From Shinella sumterensis (GTDB lineage: Bacteria > Pseudomonadota > Alphaproteobacteria > Rhizobiales > Rhizobiaceae), in contig NZ_MYFN02000010.1 in NCBI RefSeq assembly GCF_004514425.2, positions 124,001-188,000 on the forward strand: a DNA stretch of 64,000 nucleotides. The letters run 5' to 3'. Shown here in pieces: positions 20,369-31,661 of this stretch. Both the position numbers and the translations under genes were made by a program. The first letter of the stretch is position 1, and each line of letters opens with the position of its first letter. Below the pieces are notes generated by a model. The model worked only from the letters and a program-made list of their open reading frames with translations, was not told where the DNA came from and ran no database searches.

Positions 20369-21121
20369 CTAGCGGCCGCCGCTGACGTTGAGGGCGGCAC
20401 CCGTTACATAGGATGCCGCATCGGAGAGAAGATAGAGAATGGATTGAGCCACTTCATCGGCCGTGCCCGGCCGCTGCATCGGGATGAGCGACGCCATGTC
20501 GCGCGCCCGGTCCGGCAAGCCGCCGGAAGCGTGGATTTCGGTATCGATGATGCCGGGGCGCACGAGGTTCACGCGAACGCCTTCAGCTGCGACCTCACGG
20601 GCGAGGCCAATGGTGAAGCTCTCGATCGCGCCCTTGCTGGCGGCATAGTCGACATACTGCCCGGCAGCACCGAGCAGGGCCGCAACGGAGGAGAGGTTGA
20701 CGATCGCCCCGCCCGCGCCGCCGTGACGGGTCGACATGCGACGTACGGCTTCCTGCGCGCAGCGGATGGAGCCCATGACGTTGACGGCGAACATGCGCTC
20801 CAGCCGCTCGGACGACATCTCGTCGACGCGCTGCGGCGTCGCCACGATGCCGGCATTGTTGACGAGGCCGTCGAGCCGGCCGAACGTGCCGTCGATGGTC
20901 GAGAAGATCGAGGCAAGGCCAAGCTCGGTGCCCACATCGCCCTGAACGGGGATCGCCGAACCGCCGGCCGCGCGGATATCCGCCACCACGGCTTCGGCGG
21001 CCTGGAGATTGGTGACATAGTTCACGGCAACCTGCCAGCCGGCCGCACCCGCCAACCGGCAAACGCTGGCGCCGATGCCACGGCTGCCGCCGGTCACGAG
21101 AAGAACGGGAGCCTCGCTCAC
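20369..21121 (-). CDS. SDR family oxidoreductase (FabG-like)
   Basis: The 250-residue classical short-chain dehydrogenase has cofactor motif TGGSRGIG (10-17), NNAG (88-91), and catalytic Ser145, Tyr159 and Lys163 (YAASK). The C-terminal 'YVTGAALNVSGGR' fits FabG-like reductases. The start is GTG 21121: it overlaps the stop of the upstream exported-protein gene (GTGA), with AAGGGG upstream, and the ATG at 21184 would add 21 residues with no family match. The substrate is unknown. It precedes lpdA by 23 bases. Confidence 0.88.
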   Translation of the reverse strand: MSEAPVLLVTGGSRGIGASVCRLAGAAGWQVAVNYVTNLQAAEAVVADIRAAGGSAIPVQGDVGTELGLASIFSTIDGTFGRLDGLVNNAGIVATPQRVDEMSSERLERMFAVNVMGSIRCAQEAVRRMSTRHGGAGGAIVNLSSVAALLGAAGQYVDYAASKGAIESFTIGLAREVAAEGVRVNLVRPGIIDTEIHASGGLPDRARDMASLIPMQRPGTADEVAQSILYLLSDAASYVTGAALNVSGGR

Positions 21122-21606
21122 GCCGCGCACCCCTTGAGCTTGAGAAGATCCCACGGCACCACCTTTGCCTTGCCCTCGTCCCACAGCTTCGAATAGCGCA
21201 GTGACGGGCCAAAGCCGGAGAGCAGTACGCCTGCCGTTGCCGTAGCACTCTCCTCAGGCAGGTCGGCCGCATCGCCCGCGCCGTCGAGCGCGTAGATCAC
21301 GCCCTCCCAGACCGTGCAGGCGGCGATCTCCTCGCCGGTCACATCGCCCTCCGGGCACTTGTACATGACCATGCCGTTCGAGCGGGCGGGATCGCCCGGC
21401 ATGACGATACCGTCAAGCACGGTGCCGCTTGAAAGGACCTTCAGCTTGAAATGATGGCTCGTCGCGGCAGCGTCGGAGCCGATGGGTTCGAAGGTCAGTT
21501 CATAGCCGCCGTCGCGGTCTGCGTAGATCGCGCGGTCCTGCCGGCACTCCGCCGCAAAGGCGGAGGTTGCGGCAAGCAGACCGGCAAGGACGAGGACGAC
21601 GCGCAT
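21118..21606 (-). CDS. Hypothetical periplasmic protein
   Basis: The 162-residue protein has a clear signal peptide (MRVVLVLAGLLAATSAFA-AEC). The mature part has several cysteines, including Cys after the cleavage site, 'MVMYKCPEGDVTGEEIAACTVW' and a C-terminal KGC. They could form disulfides. I recognise no domain. It starts three bases after the LysE-type gene stop and its own stop overlaps the SDR start, so it is in the same operon. Confidence 0.7.
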   Translation of the reverse strand: MRVVLVLAGLLAATSAFAAECRQDRAIYADRDGGYELTFEPIGSDAAATSHHFKLKVLSSGTVLDGIVMPGDPARSNGMVMYKCPEGDVTGEEIAACTVWEGVIYALDGAGDAADLPEESATATAGVLLSGFGPSLRYSKLWDEGKAKVVPWDLLKLKGCAA

Positions 21607-21609
21607 TGT

Positions 21610-22254
21610 TCAGTGCGCCTTTTCCGTCGCGAGCTTGATGCCCAGCGCGATGAAGACGAGGCCGCTCGTGCGGTCGATCCACTGGCTGGCCCGCGAGAAT
21701 GCCGCACGCATGCGCGGCGTCGTCATGAAAAGCGAGACGCCGACGAACCAGGCGATCAGGCAGGTTGCCATGACGAGGCCGTAGCCGAACTTCACGGCGA
21801 TCGGCGTGTGCGCGCTGACGACGGTGGAGAAGATCGACAGGAAGAAGAACACCGCCTTGGGATTGAGCGCATTGGCAAGGAAGCCGAGCCCGAAGGCGCG
21901 CAGCGCCGACTGGTCGCTCTTTGCACCCTCGCGCCCCTCCACCGCCTCGAGCGAGAGATCGGCCTTGCCGGCGCGCAGCGCCTTGATGCCGATATAGATG
22001 AGATAGGCCACGCCGCACCACTTCACGATGTTGAAGAGGTAGATCGACTGGGAAATGATCAGCCCGAGGCCGAGGATCGTGTAGGTGACGTGGAACATCA
22101 GCGACGCGCCGACGCCGAAGGACGTGACGATCGCCGCCCGGCGCCCGTGCACGAGCGACTGGCGCATGACCATGGCGAGATCGGCCCCCGGCGAAACGAT
22201 GGCGAAGGAGAAGATGGCCATCAGCGAGGCGAGTTCGAGAAGATAGCTGCTCAT
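21610..22254 (-). CDS. LysE/RhtB family amino-acid exporter
   Basis: The 214-residue integral membrane protein has about six helices and the LysE-family N-terminus with 'FAIVSPGADLAMVMRQSLVHGRRAA' and 'ALNPKAVFFFLSIF'. These motifs mark the LysE/RhtB superfamily of amino-acid and homoserine exporters. The substrate cannot be told. The location in the suc-lpdA run suggests overflow export of an amino acid derived from 2-oxoglutarate or oxaloacetate, but this is inference only. Confidence 0.9.
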   Translation of the reverse strand: MSSYLLELASLMAIFSFAIVSPGADLAMVMRQSLVHGRRAAIVTSFGVGASLMFHVTYTILGLGLIISQSIYLFNIVKWCGVAYLIYIGIKALRAGKADLSLEAVEGREGAKSDQSALRAFGLGFLANALNPKAVFFFLSIFSTVVSAHTPIAVKFGYGLVMATCLIAWFVGVSLFMTTPRMRAAFSRASQWIDRTSGLVFIALGIKLATEKAH

Positions 22255-22267
22255 CGCGCTCGTCCTC

Positions 22268-22678
22268 CTAGACGATGATGGCGCCCGCCATCACCGCCAG
22301 GCCCGCCAGCGAGGCAAGCCAGACCAGCGAGCGGATATAGGGAATGCCCGTCAGATAGAGCGGGATATAGACGAGGCGGGCAATGAACCACAGCCATGCG
22401 CCGATGAGACCCCAGCCCGAGGGGTCGCCGGCAATCGCAAGCGCCAGGGCAAGCGCGACGAAACCGGCATAGGTCTCGCGGAAGTTGGCGGACGCGCGCG
22501 CGGCGCGTCCGGCGAGGATGCCTTGCGGTTCGTGCGCGCCGTCACGCGGACCGGCATTCCACTGCGAACCGAGCTCGCGCGTGGCGAGCATGCCCTGCAG
22601 GAGGATATGGAAGACGAGCAGCGCCACGCTCAGGACGATGAGCACGAGCATGGGGTAAGCCAACGCTGCCGTCTCCAT
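22268..22678 (-). CDS. MAPEG family membrane protein
   Basis: The 136-residue protein has four hydrophobic segments and the MAPEG pattern: 'RASANFRETYAGFVALALALAI' with the conserved Glu/Arg-containing helix and 'WFIARLVYIPLYLTGIPYIRSLVW'. MAPEG proteins include glutathione-dependent membrane enzymes, but many bacterial members have no known substrate. It follows sucB by ten bases. Confidence 0.85.
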   Translation of the reverse strand: METAALAYPMLVLIVLSVALLVFHILLQGMLATRELGSQWNAGPRDGAHEPQGILAGRAARASANFRETYAGFVALALALAIAGDPSGWGLIGAWLWFIARLVYIPLYLTGIPYIRSLVWLASLAGLAVMAGAIIV

Positions 22679-22688
22679 GAAAGCCTCC

Positions 22689-23936
22689 TTAGAGATCCAG
22701 AACCAGACGCTCCGGATCTTCCAGGCTGTCCTTGACGCGAACGAGGAAGGTCACCGCTTCCTTGCCGTCGACGATACGGTGGTCATAGGACAGCGCGAGA
22801 TACATCATCGGGCGGATGACGATCTGGCCACCGACGACGACCGGGCGCTCCTGGATCTTGTGCATGCCGAGGATGCCCGACTGCGGGGCGTTCAGGATCG
22901 GCGAGGACATCAGCGAGCCGTAGACGCCGCCGTTCGAGATGGTGAACGTGCCGCCCTGCATGTCGGCCATGGAGAGCGCGCCGTCACGCGCGGCCTTGCC
23001 GAGACGGCCGATTTCCTTCTCGATGGCGGCAATGCCCATCTGGTCGGCATCGCGCACGACCGGAACCACCAGACCCTTGTCCGTGCCGACGGCGACGCCG
23101 ACATGGCAGTAGTTCTTGTAGATGATGTCGGTGCCGTCGATTTCGGCATTGACGGCCGGCAGTTCCTTCAGCGCATGCGTCACGGCCTTGGTGAAGAAGC
23201 CCATGAAGCCGAGCTTTACGCCGTGCTTCTTCTCGAAGAGGTCCTTGTAGCGGTTGCGCAGGTCCATCACGGCCGACATGTCCACCTCGTTGTAGGTGGT
23301 CAGCATGGCTGCGGTGTTCTGCGCGTCCTTGAGGCGCTTGGCGATGGTCTGGCGCAGGCGCGTCATCTTCACGCGTTCTTCGCGCGGCGCATCGGCCTCG
23401 GAGGAGGCCGGACGGGCGGCAACCTTGGCAGGCTCGGCCGATGCAGCCGTCGATGCCGTGATGCCCTTGGCGACGGCAGCCAGCACGTCGCCCTTCAGCA
23501 CCTGGCCGCGCTTGCCCGAACCATCGACCTGATCGGCCGAGAGGTTGTTTTCGGCAAGAAGCTTTGCGGCGGCAGGAGCCGCCGGCATGGTGGACGCGCC
23601 GCCGGCGGCGGGCTTGGCTTCGGCGGCCGGAGCGGCGGCAGGGGCCTTCTCGACCTTTTCGGCAGCGGCGGGAGCGGCAGCGGCAGCACCGGCGGACGCG
23701 CCTTCGGTGATCTGGCCGAGCAGGCCGCCCGGCTCGACGGTCTCGCCGGCATTGGCGGTGATTTCGCCCAGCACGCCCGAGGCGGGCGCCGGCACTTCGA
23801 TCGTCACCTTGTCGGTTTCGAGCTCACAGAGCGGCTCGTCCGCCTTGACGACGTCGCCGACCTTCTTGAACCAGGTGCCGACGGTCGCTTCGCTGACGGA
23901 TTCGCCCAGGGTCGGGACGCGGATTTCGGTAGCCAT
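22689..23936 (-). CDS. sucB: 2-oxoglutarate dehydrogenase E2, dihydrolipoyl succinyltransferase
   Basis: The 415-residue protein has one N-terminal lipoyl domain (lipoyl Lys43 in [12 protein letters not shown]), an Ala/Pro-rich linker, and an E3-binding domain with '[22 protein letters not shown]'. The catalytic domain has '[14 protein letters not shown]' (His386, Asp390). It transfers the succinyl group to CoA. Position after sucA and the domain order are standard. Confidence 0.97.
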   Translation of the reverse strand: MATEIRVPTLGESVSEATVGTWFKKVGDVVKADEPLCELETDKVTIEVPAPASGVLGEITANAGETVEPGGLLGQITEGASAGAAAAAPAAAEKVEKAPAAAPAAEAKPAAGGASTMPAAPAAAKLLAENNLSADQVDGSGKRGQVLKGDVLAAVAKGITASTAASAEPAKVAARPASSEADAPREERVKMTRLRQTIAKRLKDAQNTAAMLTTYNEVDMSAVMDLRNRYKDLFEKKHGVKLGFMGFFTKAVTHALKELPAVNAEIDGTDIIYKNYCHVGVAVGTDKGLVVPVVRDADQMGIAAIEKEIGRLGKAARDGALSMADMQGGTFTISNGGVYGSLMSSPILNAPQSGILGMHKIQERPVVVGGQIVIRPMMYLALSYDHRIVDGKEAVTFLVRVKDSLEDPERLVLDL

Positions 23937-23984
23937 GATTGTGTTCCGTTCGTTCGTGTCTTGTTGTCAGGGATACCGGGCGGA

Positions 23985-26981
23985 TCAACCGCCCAGCGCG
24001 TCCTCTAGGAAGGCGGCGAGCTGCGCGAGGTGCTTCGACATCAGGCCCGTTGCCGGCGATGCGGCAGCCGGACGGCCGGTGTAGCGCACACGCTGGTACT
24101 TGGCGTCGATATGGGCGAGCACCCATTCGAGATAAGGATCGATGAACGCCCAGGCGCCCATGTTCTTGGGCTCTTCCTGGCACCAGACCATCTCGGCGTT
24201 GCGGAAGCGCGAAAGCTCGTTGATCAGCGCCTTGGCCGGGAACGGATAGAGCTGTTCCAGACGCAGCAGATAGACATCGTCGATGCCGCGCTTTTCGCGC
24301 TCTTCCAGCAGGTCGTAGTAGACCTTGCCCGAGCACATCACGACACGGCGGATCTTAGCGTCCTTCTGGAGCTTGATCGGCCCGTCCTTGATCACCTCGG
24401 CGTCGTCCCACAGCAGACGATGGAACGAGGTTTCCCCCGCCATTTCCGACAGCGACGAGACGGCCCGCTTGTGGCGCAGCAGCGACTTCGGCGTCATCAT
24501 GATGAGCGGCTTGCGGAAATCGCGCTTCACCTGGCGACGCAGGATGTGGAAATAGTTCGCCGGCGTCGTGACGTTGGCGACCTGCATGTTGTCTTCCGCG
24601 CAGAGCTGCAGGAAGCGCTCAAGACGGGCGGAGGAATGCTCCGGACCCTGGCCCTCATAGCCATGCGGCAGAAGGCAGACGAGGCCCGACATGCGCAACC
24701 ACTTGCGTTCGCCCGACGAGATGAACTGGTCGAAGATGACCTGTGCACCATTGGCGAAGTCGCCGAACTGGGCCTCCCAAAGGGTGAGCGCGTTCGGACG
24801 GGCCAGCGAATAGCCGTATTCGAAGCCGAGCACGGCTTCTTCCGAGAGCATCGAGTTGATGACCTCGTAGCGCGCCTGCGTGGGCGACAGGTTGGCGAGC
24901 GGAATGTAGCGGTCTTCGGTTTCCTGATCGTAGAGAACCGAGTGACGCTGCGAGAACGTGCCGCGCTCGCAATCCTGGCCGGACAGGCGGATCTTGGTGC
25001 CTTCCACGCACAGCGTGCCGAAAGCCAGAGCCTCGCCCATCGCCCAGTCGATGCCCTCGCCCGTCTCGATCATCTGCATGCGGTTGTCCATGAACCGCTG
25101 GATGGTCTTGTGAGCCTTGAAGCCTTCCGGGATCGTCGCGATCTTGCGGCCGATTTCCTTGAGCTGCTTCATCGGCACCGAGGTCTTGCCGCGGCGCTGT
25201 TCGTCCTGGTTGTCGGCCGAGCGCAGGCCCGACCATGCACCGTCGAGCCAGTCGGCCTTGTTCGGCTTGTAGGATTGGCCGGCCTCGAACTCCTGTTCGA
25301 GATTGGCGCGCCAGTCGGCCTTCATCTTCTCGAATTCGCCTTCGGAGATGACGCCTTCGGCAATGAGCCGCGCGCCATAAAGGCTGACCACGGTCTTGTG
25401 GGCGCGGATCGCCTTGTACATCTTCGGCTGCGTGAACGCCGGCTCGTCGCCTTCGTTGTGGCCGAAGCGGCGGTAGCAGAAGATATCCAGCACGACCGGC
25501 TTGTGGAACTTCATGCGGAATTCGGTCGCGACCTTGGCGGCATAGGTCACCGCTTCCGGATCATCGCCGTTCACATGGAAGATCGGCGCCTCGATCATCT
25601 TGGCCACGTCAGACGGATAGGGCGAAGAGCGCGAGAAGGCCGGGTTCGTGGTGAAGCCGATCTGGTTGTTGATGATGACGTGGACCGTGCCGGCGACGCG
25701 ATGGCCGCGCAGGCCGGACAGGCCGAGGATTTCGGCCACGACGCCCTGGCCTGCAAAGGCCGCATCGCCGTGCAGCAGGAGCGGCATCACCTTCGCGCGT
25801 TCACGCAGCGGAATGATATCGCCTTCGAACACCGTCGCCATCTGGTCCTGCTTGGCGCGGGCCTTGCCCATCACGACAGGGTTGACGATCTCGAGATGCG
25901 AGGGGTTGGCCGTCAGCGACAGGTGCACCTTGTTGCCGTCGAACTCGCGGTCCGAGGAGGCGCCGAGATGGTACTTCACGTCGCCGGAACCTTCGACGTC
26001 GTCAGGCGCGTAGGAGCCGCCCTTGAACTCGTGGAACACGGCGCGGTGGGGCTTGGCCATCACGTTGGTGAGAACGTTCAGGCGGCCGCGGTGGGCCATG
26101 CCGAGCACGATTTCCTTGAGGCCCAGCTGGCCGCCGCGCTTGATGATCTGCTCCAGCGCCGGGATCAGCGCTTCGCCGCCATCCAGGCCGAAACGCTTGG
26201 TGCCCTTGTACTTGACGTCGATGAACTGCTCGAAGCCCTCGGCCTCGATCAGCTTCTGGAGGATCGCCTTCTTGCCCTCGGGCGTGAAATCGACGCCCTT
26301 GTCCGGGCCTTCGATGCGCTCCTGGATCCAGCCCTTTTCCTCCGGGTTGGAGATGTGCATGAATTCGACGCCGATCGTCGAGCAGTAGGTGCGCTCGAGG
26401 ATTTCGACCATTTCGCGCACGGTGGCATATTCGAGGCCGAGCACGTTATCGATGAAGATCTTGCGGTCGAGGTCCTTCTCCTCGAACCCGTAATTCGAAG
26501 GCGAAAGCTCGTGATAGTCCTCGACGGGTGCCGCGATGGCGAGCGGGTCGAGCTTGGCGTGCAGGTGGCCGCGGGCGCGGTAGGCGCGGATCATCATGAT
26601 GGCGCGCACGCTGTCGCGTGTCGCCTGGTTCACATCGGCCTGGTTGACGGGCGTGCCGGTCTGCGCGGCGGCGGCTTCAGCCTTGGCCTGCACCTTCTTT
26701 TCCAGGACCTTTTCGACCACGCCCCAATTGCCGTCGAGCGCGGAGACGAGTTCGCCATTGGCGGCGATCGGCCAGTTCGCGCGCTTCCACGAAGCACCCT
26801 TGGCGGCCTTCACGACATCGGAAGGCTGGTCTTCGAGTGCCTTGAAGAAGGCCTGCCATTCCTCGCCGACGGAGGCGGGGTTCGCCTCGTACTGGGCATA
26901 GAGCTGCTCGATATAGGCCGCGTTCGCTCCGTCGAGGAAGGAAGTGGCCAGGAATTGTTCGTTGGCGTCTTGCCGTGCCAT
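23985..26981 (-). CDS. sucA: 2-oxoglutarate dehydrogenase E1
   Basis: The 998-residue thiamine-diphosphate enzyme decarboxylates 2-oxoglutarate. The N-terminal 'FLDGANAAYIEQLYAQYEANP' segment binds the E2 core, and 'EIVLGMAHRGRLNVL', the ThDP-motif region 'GDAAFAGQGVVAEIL' and the C-terminal 'VWCQEEPKNMGAW' are all present. Length fits rhizobial SucA. Its ATG is preceded by only a weak site (GAAAG) that directly follows a GC hairpin; the 139-base spacer from sucD holds four hairpins (see that entry). Confidence 0.97.
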   Translation of the reverse strand: MARQDANEQFLATSFLDGANAAYIEQLYAQYEANPASVGEEWQAFFKALEDQPSDVVKAAKGASWKRANWPIAANGELVSALDGNWGVVEKVLEKKVQAKAEAAAAQTGTPVNQADVNQATRDSVRAIMMIRAYRARGHLHAKLDPLAIAAPVEDYHELSPSNYGFEEKDLDRKIFIDNVLGLEYATVREMVEILERTYCSTIGVEFMHISNPEEKGWIQERIEGPDKGVDFTPEGKKAILQKLIEAEGFEQFIDVKYKGTKRFGLDGGEALIPALEQIIKRGGQLGLKEIVLGMAHRGRLNVLTNVMAKPHRAVFHEFKGGSYAPDDVEGSGDVKYHLGASSDREFDGNKVHLSLTANPSHLEIVNPVVMGKARAKQDQMATVFEGDIIPLRERAKVMPLLLHGDAAFAGQGVVAEILGLSGLRGHRVAGTVHVIINNQIGFTTNPAFSRSSPYPSDVAKMIEAPIFHVNGDDPEAVTYAAKVATEFRMKFHKPVVLDIFCYRRFGHNEGDEPAFTQPKMYKAIRAHKTVVSLYGARLIAEGVISEGEFEKMKADWRANLEQEFEAGQSYKPNKADWLDGAWSGLRSADNQDEQRRGKTSVPMKQLKEIGRKIATIPEGFKAHKTIQRFMDNRMQMIETGEGIDWAMGEALAFGTLCVEGTKIRLSGQDCERGTFSQRHSVLYDQETEDRYIPLANLSPTQARYEVINSMLSEEAVLGFEYGYSLARPNALTLWEAQFGDFANGAQVIFDQFISSGERKWLRMSGLVCLLPHGYEGQGPEHSSARLERFLQLCAEDNMQVANVTTPANYFHILRRQVKRDFRKPLIMMTPKSLLRHKRAVSSLSEMAGETSFHRLLWDDAEVIKDGPIKLQKDAKIRRVVMCSGKVYYDLLEEREKRGIDDVYLLRLEQLYPFPAKALINELSRFRNAEMVWCQEEPKNMGAWAFIDPYLEWVLAHIDAKYQRVRYTGRPAAASPATGLMSKHLAQLAAFLEDALGG

Positions 26982-26989
26982 GGTCTTTC

Positions 26990-27106
26990 GCGGGCGCCGC
27001 GCCCGCCTCCCGAACGATCGTGTTGACCGGGCCTGCCCGGTTTTCCGCCCGCCCGGCTTTTAGCCGGCGACCGGTGAGATGGGTCGGCCGGCTTCGTCAG
27101 CCGGCC
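26990..27106 (-). repeat. Cluster of four perfect hairpins in the sucD-sucA spacer
   Basis: The 139-base gap between sucD and sucA holds four perfect short inverted repeats in a row: 26990-27006 (7-bp stem), 27026-27041 (7-bp stem), 27053-27067 (6-bp stem) and 27086-27106 (8-bp stem). The one nearest sucA ends about eight bases before its ATG on the mRNA. None has a clear T-run, so they are unlikely to be simple terminators. They may protect or cleave the polycistronic mRNA, or set the sucAB to sucCD ratio; that is inference. Confidence 0.6.
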
Positions 27107-27120
27107 AGCCCGTTTCGTTG

Positions 27121-28023
27121 TCAGCCCTTCAGGACTTCCACCAGCGTCTTGCCGAGGCGCGCCGGAGAGGGCGAAACCGTGATGCCCGCCGCTTCCATGG
27201 CGGCGATCTTGGATTCCGCATCGCCCTTGCCGCCCGAGACGACAGCGCCGGCATGGCCCATGGTGCGGCCCTTCGGCGCCGTGCGACCCGCGATGAAGCC
27301 GGCCATCGGCTTCTTGCGGCCCTTCCTGGCTTCGTCGATGAGGAACTGCGCCGCATCTTCTTCAGCCGAACCGCCGATCTCGCCGATCATGATGATGGAC
27401 GTCGTGGCGTCGTCGGCCAGGAACATCTCCAGCACGTCGATGAATTCGGTGCCCTTGACCGGGTCGCCGCCGATGCCGACGGCCGTGGTCTGGCCGAGGC
27501 CTTCGTTGGAGGTCTGGAACACCGCTTCATAGGTAAGTGTGCCGGAGCGCGAAACAATACCGACGGAGCCCTTGCGGAAGATCGAGCCCGGCATGATGCC
27601 GATCTTGCATTCTTCCGGCGTCAGGATGCCGGGGCAGTTCGGGCCGAGCAGGCGCGAGGAGGAGCGGTCGAGGCGGGCCTTGACGCGCACCATGTCCGCG
27701 ACCGGGATGCCCTCGGTGATGCAGGTGATGAACGGGATTTCCGCATCGATCGCCTCGATGATCGCGTCCGCGGCACCGGCCGGCGGAACGTAGATCACGG
27801 ACGCATCCGCGCCGGTCTTTTCCTTGCCTTCGGCGACGGAGGCGAAGATCGGCAGGCTTTCGCCCTTGGAGCCGGTCCAGGTTTCGCCGCCCTTCTTCGG
27901 GTGGATGCCGCCGACCATCTGCGTGCCGTAATAGGCGAGCGCCTGTTCGGTGTGGAAGGTCCCGGTCTTGCCGGTCAGGCCCTGAACGAGGACCTTGGTG
28001 TTCTTGTTGACGAGAATCGACAT
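27121..28023 (-). CDS. sucD: Succinyl-CoA synthetase, alpha subunit
   Basis: The 300-residue subunit has the CoA-binding N-terminus ([21 protein letters not shown]) and the phospho-histidine His257 in [12 protein letters not shown]. It catalyses substrate-level phosphorylation with SucC. It lies 17 bases after sucC. Length matches the family. Confidence 0.98.
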   Translation of the reverse strand: MSILVNKNTKVLVQGLTGKTGTFHTEQALAYYGTQMVGGIHPKKGGETWTGSKGESLPIFASVAEGKEKTGADASVIYVPPAGAADAIIEAIDAEIPFITCITEGIPVADMVRVKARLDRSSSRLLGPNCPGILTPEECKIGIMPGSIFRKGSVGIVSRSGTLTYEAVFQTSNEGLGQTTAVGIGGDPVKGTEFIDVLEMFLADDATTSIIMIGEIGGSAEEDAAQFLIDEARKGRKKPMAGFIAGRTAPKGRTMGHAGAVVSGGKGDAESKIAAMEAAGITVSPSPARLGKTLVEVLKG

Positions 28024-28040
28024 GAGGTCTGGTCCTTCCG

Positions 28041-29234
<1,194 letters not shown>

Positions 29235-29304
29235 GGTGAAATCCTGTCTGGAGCATGTCCAGCAAAATGCCTTTGCCGGACATGCGTGAACAAAAGAACC
29301 GGAA

Positions 29305-30336
<1,032 letters not shown>

Positions 30337-30362
30337 TTACGCTTGTCAGGTTAAAAATTCAA

Positions 30363-30390
30363 TACATACTTTTTGATCGAAGTATTTCAA
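30363..30390 (-). promoter_or_regulatory. Candidate promoter of the mdh-suc operon
   Basis: On the minus strand TTGAAA (30385-30390) and TATGTA (30363-30368) are separated by 16 bases, about 95 bases upstream of the mdh ATG in a locally AT-rich stretch. This is a fair sigma70-type match; no start site has been mapped. Confidence 0.4.
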
Positions 30391-30407
30391 TCGGTTAGAT
30401 GCAAATT

Positions 30408-30427
30408 TTCTTACGTAAACGTAAGAA
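30408..30427. promoter_or_regulatory. 20-base inverted repeat upstream of mdh
   Basis: A 9-bp perfect inverted repeat with a 2-base centre (ttcttacgt-aa-acgtaagaa) lies between the zapE stop and the candidate mdh promoter. It could be an operator for mdh or part of a weak terminator for zapE; there is no T-run after it. Confidence 0.4.
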
Positions 30428-30433
30428 TTTCCG

Positions 30434-31627
30434 TCATGCTTTCGTCACGCCCGTGCTGTATCTGGCGTTGTGGTCCGCCAGATACTCGGTGCTGCGGATC
30501 TCGATGAGGCGCGAGACGGTGCGATCGAATTCGAAGCCTTCCGTGCCCTTGCGGGTGACCAGAAGATCTTCCGGCGCGGCGGCGGCGGACGCGAAAAGCC
30601 GCGCGCGGTGATCGTAGATCGTGTCCACGAGATTGATGAAGCGCTTGGTCTCGTTGCGCTTTTCCGCACCGAGCAGCGGAATGTGATCCACGAACAGCGT
30701 ATCGTAATGCGCAAGGATCTCGAGATAATCGGCAGCACCCAGCGGCCTGGCGCACAGGTCGGCAAAGGAAAAGCGGGCAACGCGCCCGGCCGCCTGCGGC
30801 ACGGCGATGGTTCGCCCGCGAAACGACAGCGTCGCCGGCGCGACGGTCGCGCCCGCCGTCTCGCGCCGCCAGGCGGCATCCATCGCCGCATCCGCCTCGC
30901 TGTCCAGCGGATGGCGGAAAACGGGCAGGCCGCTGTCCTTTTCCATGCGGTAGTCCGTCACGGAATCGAGCGGCACGATCTCGACATACTGTTTGAGAAG
31001 ATCGACGAAGGGCAGGAAGAGGTCGCGGTTGAGACCCTCGCGATAAAGGTTGTCCGGCTCGACATTCGACGTCGCGACGAGGATGCAGCCACGCTGGAAA
31101 AGCTCGCCGAAGAGCCGCGACAGGATCATCGCATCCGCGATGTCGGTCACGGAGAATTCGTCAAAGCAGAGCAGGCGTGCTTCCTCGATGAGGCTGGCGG
31201 CCACCGGCGGCACGGGGTCGGCCTGCTTGGTCTCGCCCGCCTTCAGCTTCTGCCGGTGTTTGTGGATGCGGTCGTGCACATCCGCCATGAATTCGTGGAA
31301 ATGCGCCCGCCGCTTGCGCTTCAGCGGCGCAAGCTCGAAGAACATGTCCATCAACATGGTCTTGCCCCGGCCGACGCCGCCATGGATGTAGAGCCCCTTC
31401 GGGGCCGCGACGCTTTCGGGCTTGCGGGAGGCGAAGAGCCAGCCGAGCGCGCTCGACTTGCGCGCCGGCCGCTGGACGTGGAGTTCACTCAGCAGCCTGT
31501 CGAAGCGCAGCGCCATCGCCTGCTGCGCCGCATCCGGCTTCAGCGTTCCGCTTGCCACGAGGGCCTTCAGCCTGCCTGAAACGCCATGTTCCGGATGTGT
31601 CGAAACACTGTCCCAGTGCTTGCCCAT
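30434..31627 (-). CDS. zapE: Cell division protein ZapE (AFG1-like ATPase)
   Basis: The 397-residue AAA+ ATPase has Walker A GGVGRGKT, Walker B LLCFDEFSVTD, and 'LVATSNVEPDNLYREGLNRDLFLPF', all typical of the AFG1/LACE1/ZapE family. In bacteria ZapE affects the Z-ring; the mitochondrial relative helps degrade respiratory subunits. It lies between the mdh and sdh operons, which fits a respiration-related role. Length is normal. Confidence 0.93.
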   Translation of the reverse strand: MGKHWDSVSTHPEHGVSGRLKALVASGTLKPDAAQQAMALRFDRLLSELHVQRPARKSSALGWLFASRKPESVAAPKGLYIHGGVGRGKTMLMDMFFELAPLKRKRRAHFHEFMADVHDRIHKHRQKLKAGETKQADPVPPVAASLIEEARLLCFDEFSVTDIADAMILSRLFGELFQRGCILVATSNVEPDNLYREGLNRDLFLPFVDLLKQYVEIVPLDSVTDYRMEKDSGLPVFRHPLDSEADAAMDAAWRRETAGATVAPATLSFRGRTIAVPQAAGRVARFSFADLCARPLGAADYLEILAHYDTLFVDHIPLLGAEKRNETKRFINLVDTIYDHRARLFASAAAAPEDLLVTRKGTEGFEFDRTVSRLIEIRSTEYLADHNARYSTGVTKA

Positions 31628-31661
31628 GGGCGATGCTTATCCGCGTCGGAAGAGAAAGGGA

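Noticed and set aside
24030-27026. 998-codon plus-strand frame opposite sucA
   Set aside because: It mirrors the sucA codon pattern; the product has no recognisable motif and sucA is certain.
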